Shown in pieces: positions 22,906 through 35,547 of a stretch of DNA of 64,000 bases. Numbering within the stretch: the first letter of the stretch is position 1; the number at the start of each line of letters is the position of its first letter. The DNA is from Daucus carota subsp. sativus. Taxonomy: Eukaryota > Streptophyta > Magnoliopsida > Apiales > Apiaceae. The notes beneath the pieces are model-generated. The model was not told where the DNA came from. It did not search any database and saw only the letters and a program-made list of their open reading frames with translations. The stretch covers positions 46,992,380 to 47,056,379 of the forward strand of contig NC_030383.2 of NCBI RefSeq assembly GCF_001625215.2, given 5' to 3'. Made by a program: the position numbers and the translations under genes.

Positions 22906-25900
22906 TATTAATTTTACTAAATGTTGCATGCTATTTTTACAGCAGAGGAGTAAAAGGGAAACAACTCAATAAAAGAAACTACAACTCAACCACAAAGTAC
23001 AACATCAAGAGAACTACAAATTAAGAAGAAGATACAGACCAACAAAGACCAAAAACATCGAACTCTTGCCTCTACCACCTCCATTGCCTCCTCTTTGTGT
23101 TGGTGTCTATGTTTGTCAGGGTGGAAAAACTTAATTGACAACAATTTACTCCACAATTAGAGTCTCAAGCTCACAACCAAATGCCTAGAACCCAAGAATG
23201 AAGGTGAATCAACATATTGCAAATCAACCTTGATATCAATTACTTTTGAATGTATTGGAAACATGTTTCCTCTTAAAAGTTATCTCGGTACTTTTGAATT
23301 TTAAATTCCTCTTGATATTAAGTCTTTTGGCATTTTCAATTTAGGGAGATGTTGAACAATCCCAACAATCGCCCCTCAAACATCTGCCAATACTAACAAG
23401 TCCTATTAGGAGTACACTGATTGCACATATGCTTTCAGTAGGATTCGAACTCGCGACCTGCTCTAATACCTTTTTTTTAGGATCAAACGTGTACTACTAC
23501 ATCAAAAACAGCTACTTGTGAAGAATGCGCAACGATAACCTTTATAGTGTAGCAGTTTACACACATTTCAATTTAGGGAGATGCTTGACCACACCAACAA
23601 TTTCTTTACTATTTGGCATGTAAGAGGTCCAAACTGGAAATTCAAAATCGCATTTACAAAAGACTCTTGAATTCACATGAACCCATGAATTCATTATACT
23701 AGTACTCCCACTCAATTTTTTCTTTTTTGTTAAGTAGAGTATTTTCTTCTAAATTCAATTATAAACCCTAACAAACTATATAAATACATGATCATGTATG
23801 TAACACAATGATTATATATTGAAAAAAGTTATACATAATTCACGTGAGTGTCTTGTGATCTACTTTTACCTACCTAATTGATATTGTTTTATGATTTTCA
23901 TGTTTAAAGCATACCGCCACAACACCGAAATTCTAGAGTGTGTTAGAATCTCAATTGATGGAAGGACATTAAAAAAAATTATAAAATATATGAGCCCCAA
24001 TATTAGAATCTTTGTTTTAAGAACCATACCATAAGTTACCAATAATTCAGGGAACTTTTAATTGATTTTCGAAAAAAACATTTGAAAGGGCGGGAGGCGC
24101 CGGGGCCCGGGAGCAGCGGACAAACCAATATCCGACTCGATAAGCGCATAGTTTTAAACATGCATTGGGCCTTCTACTGGCATTTTGCATGTAATGGACT
24201 TTTGGGTATTTTAGGTCCATTTTAGGTATTTTTCGGTCCAAGTGAGACTGATTTTGATCGAATTTGACTAATTAAGTATGAAATCGAATCAATTGTTTAC
24301 ACCCGGAAACTGTGATTCGGCACACATTATACTCTCGTAAAATATAATTGATAAATTATTTAATTTTTTTTTTGAATAAATATTTATTATCTAAATTTTT
24401 ATTAAAAAAAAGTATGAAACTTTGTTTTATATGCACCTTAAATTATGTGTGGAACAATGCACAAAATAATGTAAAGAAATGAGGGGACAAACGGACAAAT
24501 AAAATATCTCATTAAAATATTTTATTTTACATGATCTCAATATTTTTTATTTATAATATGAAACGAAGAAAACGTCCAAAAAATGTAGATGAAGAATATT
24601 CGAACGTCCACGTGTACGCAAGCATGTGAACAAAGCAAGATGCCGTGCGATAAGATAGTACTCTACACTGTAATGGGCTTTAATTGATCCTTGCAGAGCA
24701 CCTACAAATACACGGATGAGGAAATATGATTTGAAATTGTGGTAAGAGAGGGCCTTGTAAATACAGTATAGAGAGTTCCTCTTTAAGGGTTCAATCAATG
24801 CATGGGGCTCAGGGGATGTCCTTGTGCTACTTCTTGTATTGGACTGCGACTTTTCATATTAGCTGTGCATCACTATTCACTACAGCCCTTGATTAGTTGT
24901 TTCCCCGTCTTTGTATTTACTCCTCATTTCTTTTTGCGACTTTATTATGGTAAAAACACTGTTTGCATACGTGCTCCACTATTTTACTCCATTTTTGCAT
25001 AAAACGTGCACTGTATTTATCATATACAAGCACGGTGGCCCAAGTTCAAATCGAAAGTTTCTTGAATATTTGAACTTAATAGAGGCTCAAATGTAACTTT
25101 TAGAAAGAAATTATCACTAAATATTTATAAATATAGGCATATTACTTCTCCGACCAAATTAAAATTCGTTCATTTCGTGCTATTTTGGTATAGGGAATTT
25201 TATTCATTCCACACTTATGCAATTACAGTATGTATGCTAGGTTTGTTGAGAAGACTTCTTTTATATATGATTTGACGAAGAAAATGATAACATATTTTTT
25301 AGGTATAGGAGGAAAAAATATATAAAACAATGCCCTTAAAATGAGAAAAGAAATATAAGCCGAGTATTTTATTGATGAAAATGAAGACTAAAAAAACGAT
25401 TTAAGGTGGCATTGCCCACGGAGAAACCACCCCAAAGTGATGAGGTTGTATGGAGACTTTACATGATATAGATTACAGCTAAATTGATAGCAAAAATATT
25501 ATAATTAACTAGATAATTTGATAACGTACAATTAATCTATATATATTAGTAAATTTTTTATTAAATAAACTAAGCTACTAAATCAGTGGATAAGTTTAAC
25601 GGCCCTCTACGTTAATATTTTTTAATTATAAAGCACTTGTAAAAGTGAAAAGGTTGCTGATGAACTGTAGACACTACGTCGGTGTACTTAATGGTCGATC
25701 GGTGGTTGTTAAATAACGACTCAGTTGTTTCCATGTGGGTTGTGGTTAAACAAAATTAATTTAATACTCGTAATTCTCTGGAACAAGTGAAATGAAAGCT
25801 GCATAATTCATCCACGTCGATTTGTCTATGTGATTTTATGAAAAATCAAAGTCAACAATTAAAGACATTTCACAAGCCAAGATATACCAGGGACCATGTA

Positions 25901-26120
25901 TAAATTCCTGTCCATCTTACTGTGTATATAAATAATCTTGTCAGGAATTGAATTGTGCTGTGCTATGCGAGTCCTCGGAAATAAATGAGGAGAAAAGATA
26001 TATTGATAAGGGTATTGTACAAACGTGCCTTGATGTTGATTTAATACTCTATTGAGTGGCTGCCTTGTTATACACGTATCCATCCATGCGATCTTCATCT
26101 TCTTGTATTTTTCTTCCACA
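22906..26120. other. Intergenic region without recognised gene
   Basis: AT-rich. A tRNA-like box-B phrase in reverse (ggattcgaactcgc, 23442-23455) followed by T8 may be a SINE relic. A short GC-rich patch (24088-24118) stands out. Open frames here show no family resemblance. Confidence 0.45.
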
Positions 26121-26541
26121 GAACATCTCCAACCACGGGCACTTAGCTAAAAGTCTAGTTAACTTATTATAATTAAAATTTATAGCCAATGTCTATTAAA
26201 AACCGCATTCCAATCATATAAAATCCTTGTCTATAATTATAATTATCCCCTATGAATGACTATATTTGTCGAACAACTACAGATTTGTAGTGAATTCCAC
26301 ATCATCTCCCGCAGTTTATTTCCATCCTTCCTGCTGATTACAAATGATTTATTAACATATTAAACTGATATATTCTATTTATAACAATCTAAATACTAAT
26401 AACATACTATTTTTAAATTATAGCCAATCAATATAGCTAATATCATCGAAGCACAATGTCTTACAAGTTCAGCAAATTTTATATGATCTCTTGCAAGTCC
26501 AATTTAGCCAACGACTATAACCAACGCCATTGGAGATGCTC
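26121..26541. mobile_element. PIF/Harbinger-like (Tourist-type) MITE
   Basis: Left gaacatctccaac, right ccattggagatgctc followed by TTA. Same family as 28199-28592 and 30777-31071 (internal phrases ttggctataa, cttacaag, ttggctaaatt). The left target copy is degenerate. Confidence 0.7.
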
Positions 26542-26918
26542 TTATACAATTTTATTGTGTTAGACGTCATCACTTAAACTTATGTTTTTCGAGAGTGCTC
26601 TTTAAAATTATGTTATCTTTTTTTAGAAAAAAAATATTCTCTTAAAAAAATATTGGTAGTAATACTTCTAATAATCCAAGTATAACATTTGAGTTTCTCG
26701 TAAAAATTGAAAAATAATTTATGTCAAAAATATGAGCCTTCTTTCTTAAACTAAAATATTCTGTAAAAACTAAATTTAAATTTAATAAACAATTTATCAT
26801 CTCTTTTTAATAAAAAAATTATTATCATCTATAATAACAATGGTGCAATGCTAGTTAATTCAAATAAATTTCCCAAATGTTTATCAAATAATGTGACATA
26901 ATACATGACATTTTTTAA

Positions 26919-27833
26919 GGGTTAATTATCTAATTGGGCACTCAATTCACACCAATATATCATCCGGGGCACTTTCGAATTTTCGATCTCATATGAAACA
27001 CTGTTTTCAGAAATTGTACCAGTCTTAAAAATAAAAAGTTAAATTCAAAGACAAATTGACAGTTTAAGAAGCGTCACTTACAAGTCTTTAAAATAGTAGG
27101 CTATAGAGATTATGTAGGTACAATTAATTGAATTTCCGCGTCCAAAAAATGGATAAAATTGATGGTGGAAGTGATGGGTTATGAAAAATCCTAATAATCC
27201 ATATATAGCCATTTTTTGGACTCGGAAATTCAATTAATCATAACTACATAATCTATATAGCCTACTGTGTTAAATCCCCACGAGTAACACTTCTCAAATT
27301 GTCGATTTGTTTTTGAATTTAACTTTTTACTTTTAAGACTGATATAGTTTCTGAAAACAATGTTTCAAATGAGACTGAAATTTCGAGAGTGTCCCGGACG
27401 ATATATTGGTGTGAAGTAAGAGCAACTCCAATGCACCCATTCCTTACCTATATTTGATCTACATGGACAAAAGTTGAGGATTGAGAACAAAAAGAGCTCC
27501 TCCAACGCAACTCCCTATCCCCTATTAATTTTAGGTGAGAGAAAGTTCAACCCCTTATTTGAGGGATGAAAAAGCAACCCCCTATATGCTCCATGTCATC
27601 ACCAGCTCATATCTCCTCTTATTTTTCTGTTATTTATTAGTGCAATTTTTCTCTCTCCTTGACTTGTATATATAGATTTAAAATATAAGGAATTAAATAG
27701 GGAACACCGTTGGAGCAAAATAGCTTTTTGATCCCCAATATTTTAGGTAACCATTAAAATATAATATTTTAAGGGTTGAAAATAGGGAATTGCATTGGGC
27801 TTGCTCTAAGTGCCTAATCAGATAATTATCCCC
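26919..27833. mobile_element. Foldback element split by a nested PIF-like MITE
   Basis: The ends gggttaattatctaattggg and ctaatcagataattatcccc are inverted. Paired arms include caccaatatatcatccgggg / cccggacgatatattggtg and a central block around gaatttccg / cggaaattc. The right arm is interrupted at 27417 by the element 27420-27806. Target duplication not clear; Mutator-like by structure. Confidence 0.75.
27420..27806. mobile_element. PIF/Harbinger-like MITE, 387 bp, nested, TAA TSD
   Basis: Begins gagcaactccaatgc, ends gcattgggcttgctc, with TAA on both sides (27417-27419, 27807-27809). It is inserted into the right arm of the older foldback element. Related to 53006-53367 by its ends. Confidence 0.85.
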
Positions 27834-28198
27834 AAATTTTAATTTCGAGGAGCGTATGTATGTATGCGAGGTTTCATATTATTATTAAGAAAGTTATCAT
27901 CTATGTATTGACATTAATTCTAGTATTTGAGAATATTTTGAGAAAAAATTTAGAGATATTTAACATTTCTCGTAACAATATCAAAGTTGAAATGAAATAT
28001 ATATTTGTGTATAAATGATGATTAAACTTGTGCCTGCCGTATCCGAAAGTCCCAACTTCTACCAAACTATGGATCAACCCCACCTCATTGTTCTAGATGT
28101 CATCGACTCATCTTTCATCCCAAGTTAATTATTATATTTAACTTTTGTGAATAATACAAACATTATCTAAGACTCAATATTTTTACTTTATTTTCTAA

Positions 28199-28592
28199 GA
28201 GCATCTCCAACGGTGTTGGCTATAATCGTTGGCTAAATTGGATCTGTAAGATGTTATGTAAAATTTGCTGAACCTGTAAGACATTTCGCTTCAATGGTAT
28301 TGGCTATATTGGTTGGCTATAATTTAAAAATAGTATGTTATTAATATTTTAGATTGTTAAAATAAAATATATCAGTTCAATATGTTAATAAATGATGTGC
28401 AATCTTCCTACAGATTTCTTACAGACCTGTAGAGGTTCGACAAATTTAGCCATCCATAGGAGGTTGGCTAAATTTATAGACAACAGATCACTATGGTTGG
28501 AGTGTGAAATTTTGAATTGGTTGACTAAATTTTTTATTTTTTACATGACAACTCACCTTTTAGCTAAGGGGTCTTCATGGTTGGAGATGCTC
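28199..28592. mobile_element. PIF/Harbinger-like MITE, 394 bp, TAA TSD
   Basis: Begins gagcatctccaac, ends ggttggagatgctc, TAA on both sides (28196-28198, 28593-28595). No coding capacity. Confidence 0.88.
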
Positions 28593-30017
28593 TAAGGGAC
28601 TATAGATTATAATTCACTTTCATTAAAATTGAAAAATCCGAGTACCGTAAAAATCAGCGAAGCAAAGGAGGAAGGACAACAAACATATATAAATGTTATA
28701 AATTATGTTTTTAAGAAATTATGTTTTTCTCATTTTTAATCACGAAAAGAGAGTTAGTAGATATTACATGAGTGTAGTAATAATCTTAAAAAATGTTATA
28801 AATGGAAGGTTTATTTATTTTAGAACATCCAATAAAAAAAATGGTTCAAATAAAATGAGACTGAAGGAGCAGCTGCCAAAATATTTGCCGCAGAATTGAC
28901 AAGCACTGTACTAACGGAACATCACGCAGTGTGTTAGTGAAAGCTGCACACAGTCACCCTCCGTTAGGCGCAATTTAGTTTAAGCATACACACTACTAGT
29001 CCTACTTAAACATCACCAACCTTGATTTGATATGTAATTGAAAGCAGCAACCACATCACATTGTTAATGGTCCTGGCAATAAGAGCCGAGATTTAATTTC
29101 AACTTTACAAAAAATATGTATGTGCTCATTGATTTGTCAATTAAATGGGACTAAATAGACAATCAATATTCTTAATTAAGTTATGCATTTAATGTGTCTC
29201 CACCAAACAGATATCCTCTCCTGACATCCTTTCCTGATCGTGTTTTAGTATGCAAATTGCACCACAATCTGTATCAATATCATTTTCGTTATCATTATCC
29301 AAATACTGTGAGTTTGACGTTATTACGTTGGATTTATTAGTTTATTATTGCGTTGGTAATATCTCCTAATTACTTAACCGAGCTTGGATTTTCACTAAAT
29401 GTTTAATTAGCTGTATTTGTAGTTTCACTTGATGGAATCAATTTATTTCATCATCCAATACTTTATAAACATATTTATGTTTATTTATTTATTTAAATAT
29501 CAAATAATTAAATTTAATAGTGGTTTTGTTGCTGAATATGGCAAGGGATCATCTATCATGGGAGAGACGGTAGCTAAAATATTAAAAGGTAAAGTGCACC
29601 CTGATGAAAAATTTGATAAACTTAATTACATATTATTTATTATCATATTATAATAATTTATTCAATTTATAAAAATTAAAATTATAATGAGATATTATTT
29701 ATTCATTGTAACAAACATCGGTGGAATACAAAGTTGTATACTTAAATTAACCAATTTAGCCACGGAAATGTTCCATGTACTCTCCTTATCATGGATTTTG
29801 TATACATCTGATACAGAGGGGCTCCATATGTTTTAAAATTTTTATAATATATAAATTTATATCAAAAAAGTAAAATAGAATATATATATATATATATATA
29901 TTCTAAATAAAATTTTAATAATTAAATTTTTCTTTAGCAACAAAAATTTTAAGAAACAAATTATAATACTTTATTTTTGAATAAATTAAAATATCTACCA
30001 AATAATATAAAAAGATA
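28593..30017. other. Intergenic region without recognised gene
   Basis: AT-rich, with a short (TA)n at about 29882-29901. A 29520-29630 patch reads as GFVAEYGKGSSIMGETVAK in the + frame, but no family could be named and it is isolated. Confidence 0.4.
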
Positions 30018-30276
30018 CTCCCTCCGTCCCAAAAAGCTTTTCTCGTTTGATATGTCGGGACTGTTCATAACATGAGACAAATGACTAATTTACGTCTAAT
30101 CTATAATAATAAATATAGTCATGAGTGATCTTGTTGGGTTCGTATTTACGAGTACTTTAATACAGTGAAATTTTTATATTTAATACTAATATAAAATTAA
30201 AGATATTAATGATCAAAAATGTGTGTTGGCAAACGTGAAAAGGAGAAACAGGAAAAGTATTTAGGGACGGAGGGAG
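30018..30276 (+). mobile_element. Stowaway-like MITE, 259 bp, near-identical twin of 55176-55434
   Basis: Begins ctccctccgtcccaaaaagc and ends tatttagggacggagggag, TA on both sides. Compared base by base with the reverse complement of 55176-55434, I count two substitutions and no gaps. Confidence 0.93.
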
Positions 30277-30776
30277 TACTGCATAAAAATTGGAGGGGGA
30301 GTAACTTTTAAAGTGACCAAAAAGTGATATGTTTAAGGAATGTGCTTAGTACAAAATTTTGTAAACACATGACGAGTTTTAATTAAAATTGTCTCATATA
30401 TTCATATCAACAACTCGAATTAAACTATTACAATCAATTATCATGCATGTAATTATGAATCAACCGGAATATTTTAACATAAATCTTAAAAGAGTTCAGT
30501 AATAATGTGATATAAATGGAGTACTACAGAACTTGGTTCGGAGAAGAGATATCAAAAGTTAAATCCACTGACGATTGATCTGAGTATTATTGAAGTCTTA
30601 TTTCTTGACAATTATGTATCGTACGTGTCTTGCCAGTCATCATGTGTATCATGCAAGTTAGACTTTTCGCAAATAAATGGTAGAATCGGCGTTTATGTTT
30701 ATGTAGTTTAAGAGTAGTATTATGTATTATCTCTCGGAATTTTACTCTTAATCTCCCGCCAATTAGCTAGTTATAA

Positions 30777-31071
30777 GAGCATCTCGAAGAGTGATTTCTA
30801 AATTTGTTAGTTATAATGATTATGTAAATTGTTTATACAAATTTTTTGTTAACAAGTGAGAAAAACACTCCAATGGGGTTATGTATAATTATGTCAAGTT
30901 AAAATTATACATAATAGCTTTACTAGTTCAGTAAATCTATTGAATCAAATATGATTATCTATATTTTTTTTCTAAAAGATGATGGTTGAAAAATATTTCT
31001 TTTTACATATCATCTTAAAATGCCACTTAAATGACACATGGGATGACAGATCTCAACCCTCGGAGATGCTC
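30777..31071. mobile_element. PIF/Harbinger-like MITE, 295 bp, TAA TSD
   Basis: Begins gagcatctcgaag, ends ctcggagatgctc, TAA on both sides (30774-30776, 31072-31074). Confidence 0.82.
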
Positions 31072-31523
31072 TAAGTCCTCTGTTGTTATATTTGAATGTA
31101 ATTATTTTACCACATCTTAGATGTTCATTGGCTTCCTCACTCTTCTTCATTGCATGTGGATGATGGTTAATCGAAAACGAGAAATGAGGATAAATTAACA
31201 TCTCAAATAAAATTAATGAATAATTTACTTATTAAGAAAATTATGAGATCCTCATTTCTAAAATGTAAATTATACAGTTAAACATTAACAAGAATATTAC
31301 TAGTTCTGATTCATACCCATTTAATATAAATTAAACGCTCTAAATTAACACAACCTGAATAATTACGATTTTTTAATATAAATTAAACGCTCTAAGCTAA
31401 TACAACTTGAATAATTACAAATTCATAGCTCTATTTTTGAAATAGCTAGACACTCTAAAATCTTTTAACAAATCTCGACTAAAATCGACTTCATATTAAT
31501 GAAATCACTCCGCTCATGGATAA

Positions 31524-32150
31524 GAGCAGCTCCAATTGAATTGGTGGCTAAATTACACTTATAAGAAATTATGTAAAATTGTTGTTATATATTTTATTCC
31601 AATAATACTAATTATATTTTAAATATAATATTTTATTATTGTTTTAAATTGTTATAACTAAAATATTTTCTCCGTCCCTTTTTATCTGTCCATTTTGGAA
31701 AAAACACATACCAAGGAATAATTGATTGTTTTAACTTTTTCATTAAATACCTCTAATTAATATGTTGAAAATGGTGGAATACCCCTACTTTATGTCTTGA
31801 AAACATGAATTCAACCAAGTTTTAAATAAGTCAAGCCTTGAAAATTGAAATTATGGAGATATATTTGAAAAACTATCATTAAATTAGTTTTGAAAGTATA
31901 AATGGACAGATAAATAGGGACAAATTTTTACTTCCAAAGTGGACAGATAAATAGGGACGGAGGGAGTATATTGTTTTAATATGTTAATTGATAATTTGAC
32001 ATTTGTTACATATCTGTAACGGTTCGGTAAATATAATCATTCATACGAAATTGACTAAGATGGTTGTAATGTGATATTTTCATAAGATTATTCATAATTT
32101 TTATTTTTGATATGATAATTATTTTTTAGTTAAGGGTTTTCGTGGCTGAA
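31524..32150. mobile_element. PIF/Harbinger-like MITE with nested Stowaway-like element
   Basis: Left end TAA then gagcagctccaatt. The right part (tagttaagggttttcgtggctg) matches the right half of 28199-28592, but its terminus is mutated, so the end is approximate. The Stowaway-like element 31670-31966 is inserted inside. Confidence 0.6.
31670..31966. mobile_element. Stowaway-like MITE nested in a PIF-like MITE
   Basis: Right end gggacggagggag followed by TA. The left end is worn (tctccgtccctttttatctg). The right arm has a doubled phrase, ggacagataaataggga (31903-31919 and 31941-31957), an internal tandem duplication of the terminal region. Confidence 0.75.
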
Positions 32151-32281
32151 CCGTTATACCTAATGAAGAATCAGTACTGCAGTGTGTTTGTATCATAATT
32201 TTCATTCTTAAAGCTTAATTACTGCGCAAAATCTAAATGCATAGTTACGGAGAAGGAAGATGGAATAACAGAAGGGGCAAC

Positions 32282-32299
32282 TTTTTTTTTTAAAAAAAG
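32282..32299 (-). mobile_element. Ultra-short T10-A7-G insertion with 13 bp target duplication
   Basis: Eighteen bases (ten T, seven A, G) lie between perfect copies of cagaaggggcaac (32269-32281 and 32300-32312). Same architecture as the insertions at 512, 10631 and 60113. Confidence 0.55.
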
Positions 32300-32312
32300 C
32301 AGAAGGGGCAAC

Positions 32313-33447
32313 CGATGAATTTTATAACTATCCACGGAGAGACACAAGTCAATATCAGATTGCGACAACAACATTTAGAAAACAAAAAGGACAAAAGGTG
32401 ATCCACAAAAGATGTATATTAATAAGAATCCCTATTAACGAGCTAGTAATTAGAATAGGACGTAAAACTAACAACAATAAATTTTCTCATTCAATACATC
32501 TTCGCGTAGAACATGGCTACGCATATGTAGCTTTCAATGCATGGAAAATCATGCTCAATACAGGTCAATACACACAGACACTTTGTTCATTTTCAGAATC
32601 CAAACTGCGAAATTATTTGTAGATCATTACATAGCAAAATCATAGTTGCACGATTCGAACTTGTCAGTTTGACTTTTGAATTGATCTTGAATTGATAAAA
32701 TAAAATTTGATAAATCAGAAATTTTTAATCAAATCCAAATTTAATCGATAAGTTGGTAAGATAATTTTTATTAATTTATCAAAATTAATCAAAAAAATTA
32801 ATAAATTGGAGATATCTGAATCAATGTGCAAAAGTCACTCAAGGCTGCGACCTAGCTAGCTGTGTATAACGATCTCACAAGTTTAGATATGTTAAGAGTA
32901 GTACTGCTAATTCTTTGTATTTAATAATTACAAAGTTACATAAATTTTGTTTTTTATTTTGAAAAATGTACGTAAATATATATATGTTTTTGAAAATTAA
33001 TTACTTACTTCTGGTAAATTAGGAAATTTGTAACACCTATTAAATATGTACAAATTGACGTACTTTTATTAGAAATCTTAAGATGTTCAATTCGAAATAA
33101 TGTTTAATTGAATAATAATAATTCTAGCTATATTAACATCAAATTTGTACAAAAAATATTTTGCATTTCCTTTAAACAATAATGCCTATATATATTAGCC
33201 TGGCGAGAGCAGAGGTTTATTGACATATATCTAAAATAGTTCTCAAAATAACCCGTATAAGAGAGCAAGTCTGGTTACAAGAAGAACTTTCACAGATAAT
33301 GCTTACACAACGACGACACAAACACATGCACGTAATATTGAAAATATTTCAAGAGGAACCCCCGTGGTTCATAATTATACATAAACTGGGATTTATTTGA
33401 CCAATTTAATAATTATAATTAAGTAATGTTTAAACTAACAAGCTTTC
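32313..33447. other. Intergenic region downstream of the MYB gene
   Basis: AT-rich; includes the 3' flank of the MYB gene. No gene or structured repeat seen beyond the dispersed phrase around 32650-32820 (repeated gataa/aattgat pieces). Confidence 0.5.
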
Positions 33448-35466
33448 CTAGAACATGGGAGAATGAGACGGAGAAGAATTCACCAAATTAAGAATACTAT
33501 TCCAATAATTCTTGTTATCTTCGAAGTATCCACTCGCACTTCCCATTGGCAACGGCGCACCAGCAATATCACAGGACTCTTGATCGCCGTCCGATGGGCT
33601 CCGGTCAGCCTTGCCGGAATTGTTGAGCAAAAGATCGGTGAAATTCTCCACGAAATTACCACTTGGAACATGCTGATCATTAATATTTTCAGTTATATCA
33701 TCGTCATGATCAACCCTAATTAGGGATTCTTGGGTTGGCCATGCAATTTCCATAGGAAGTATCGGCACATCACTTAGTCCCGAAATTGCATTCTCAATTC
33801 CTTGTTTAAATTCCGAAACTAATCGCTTTCCGTCATCCTCAATATTACCTTCTTCTTTAAAACTTGCATTATTCTCCACAGCATTTGTAATATTGTAACT
33901 AACAGTAGTTGATGTAGGAGACTCATGGTGGCCAATGCCATTGTTACTTGCCCAAGCCCCGTTCCATGCCTTGAGTATGTCAACGCAAAGAGGCGGCGGG
34001 GCCATCGGCTTGTTCAGAGTAGTAGTAGTAGTGGTAGTGATGGGTGGTGGAGAATTAGACCTAAGCTTGGATTGCCTGACTAATCTTGCTTCGGCCTCGA
34101 GGCGAGCACTCTCCCATTGTGCCATGTGGCTGAGATTAGCCGTGCTTTTGAGGTGACCATCGTGTGAGGAGAGTATGGCATCGTTTTTAGGCTTGTGAGT
34201 GACGGGATCGATCCCCATCTTGGTTAATCTTTTCTTGAGATGAGTGTTCCAGTAGTTTTTGATCTCGTTGTCAGTTCTTTTCGGCAAGTGAGTAGCTATG
34301 GCAGACCACCTGATCACCAAGAGAATCGTACGATTATTTTGAGAACACATGCCTAACTAAAAAACAAACAAACATCCCTTGAAATTATCTTTGTATACAT
34401 CATTATCAAATTGAATTTAAGTAATCAGATTATTTCTTAATAATGCATAGAATATACATGGAGGCAGGAATTACATATATAGGACTCCAAAACTGAAGTC
34501 TGTGGTAGGAAAAAATCCTCAGTTTCTATGTCATTGTTGAAGATAAATACAAGATAACCAAGTGGTACGTACAAATGGAGACCCGGATCTGATAAATAAA
34601 CTTTGGACATAATAAATGGATATCGAATTATTGAATATATATTGTCGCATGCAATAATGCAGTATACGGCAGAAACTCGAGTCCAGAATAATTTTGTAAC
34701 TCCTTTGTTTGATTCGAATCCGAGGCTTAATGCCTGCAAATTCGAGATCAACCGAGTTCCCTTTCTGTAAGCACACACATTACACATATATGGTCTGATG
34801 TGAGCATGCATGAGAAATTATAGCATAATGATTAAACAATCATGCATGTTACAAATGGGAGGAAACAATGGATGGGAAAAGATGGGAACCTGCGAAAATA
34901 TAGGAAAAGTAGTGAAGAAATAGTATCACATTTATTAACAGTAATGATTTGATTTGGTTTGGTTTGTTATAAATCAAGCAAATTAAAACAGTAGCCTAAT
35001 CTACTTAAACATATGCCAAATGACATGCCAACCTGTTTCCCAAGAGAGCATGAAGTTGAATGATTGTTTGTTCTTCCTGCAGACTGAACTTGCCTCTCTT
35101 GATATCAGGTCTCAGATAATTAGTCCATCTCAGTCTGCAGCTTTTTCCGCATCTCTGAAGCCCTGTAAATTATACATATATTAAATTAAATAATTAGAAT
35201 AATTAATTACTGAAAATTTGATTGAGCACGATCAGATAGCCCGTCCCAGGTCATGAGTTCGACTCTGGTTCACCTCGAGAATATATGAGAACTGATAATG
35301 AAAATTTGATTTAATTGCATGAGTAGTACGAACCAGCTTTAGAAGGCAAGGCGCGCCAGCTACCATGACCATGTTCTTCAATGTAAGCCAAGAGTTTCTG
35401 ATCTTCTTCGGGAGTCCATGGTCCCTTCTTGAGTCCAACCTTATCGCAGCATGGTGATCGTCCCAT
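33448..35466 (-). CDS. MYB16: R2R3-MYB transcription factor, MIXTA/MYB16-MYB106 type
   Basis: A 374-residue DNA-binding regulator of epidermal cell shape and cuticle formation. Three exons: 35466-35334, 35162-35033 and 34309-33448, with introns at the two positions usual for R2R3-MYBs. It starts [23 protein letters not shown]. Repeat R2 spans about residues 14-62 and R3 about 67-113 ([42 protein letters not shown]). The subgroup 9 motif [14 protein letters not shown] follows at about 151-164, and the C-terminus is [16 protein letters not shown] plus a short Ser/Pro tail, as in MYB16/MYB106. The bHLH-binding motif in R3 is absent, as expected for this subgroup. A poly-Thr stretch lies at about residues 180-186. 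Which of MYB16 or MYB106 is closer cannot be settled here. Confidence 0.94.
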
Positions 35467-35539
35467 TCTCTGAGCTTTGAGTTTAATTACTGGAATTCTT
35501 TCACCCTAATAAGCAAAGGGGACTTGCAGCTTTTGCTCT

Positions 35540-35547
35540 CTTTTATA
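35540..35547 (-). promoter_or_regulatory. Probable TATA box of the MYB gene
   Basis: TATAAAAG on the minus strand, 74 bp upstream of the ATG. Transcription would be expected to begin roughly 30 bp downstream. Confidence 0.5.

Noticed and set aside
23430-23480. tRNA-like phrase ggattcgaactcgcgacc with nearby T8
   Set aside because: No cloverleaf could be formed; at most a SINE relic. Similar box-B-like phrases at 17886 and 35250 were rejected as tRNA genes for the same reason.
29429-29653. Frame containing GFVAEYGKGSSIMGE
   Set aside because: Looks protein-like for about 35 residues but is embedded in AT-rich noise; no family could be named.
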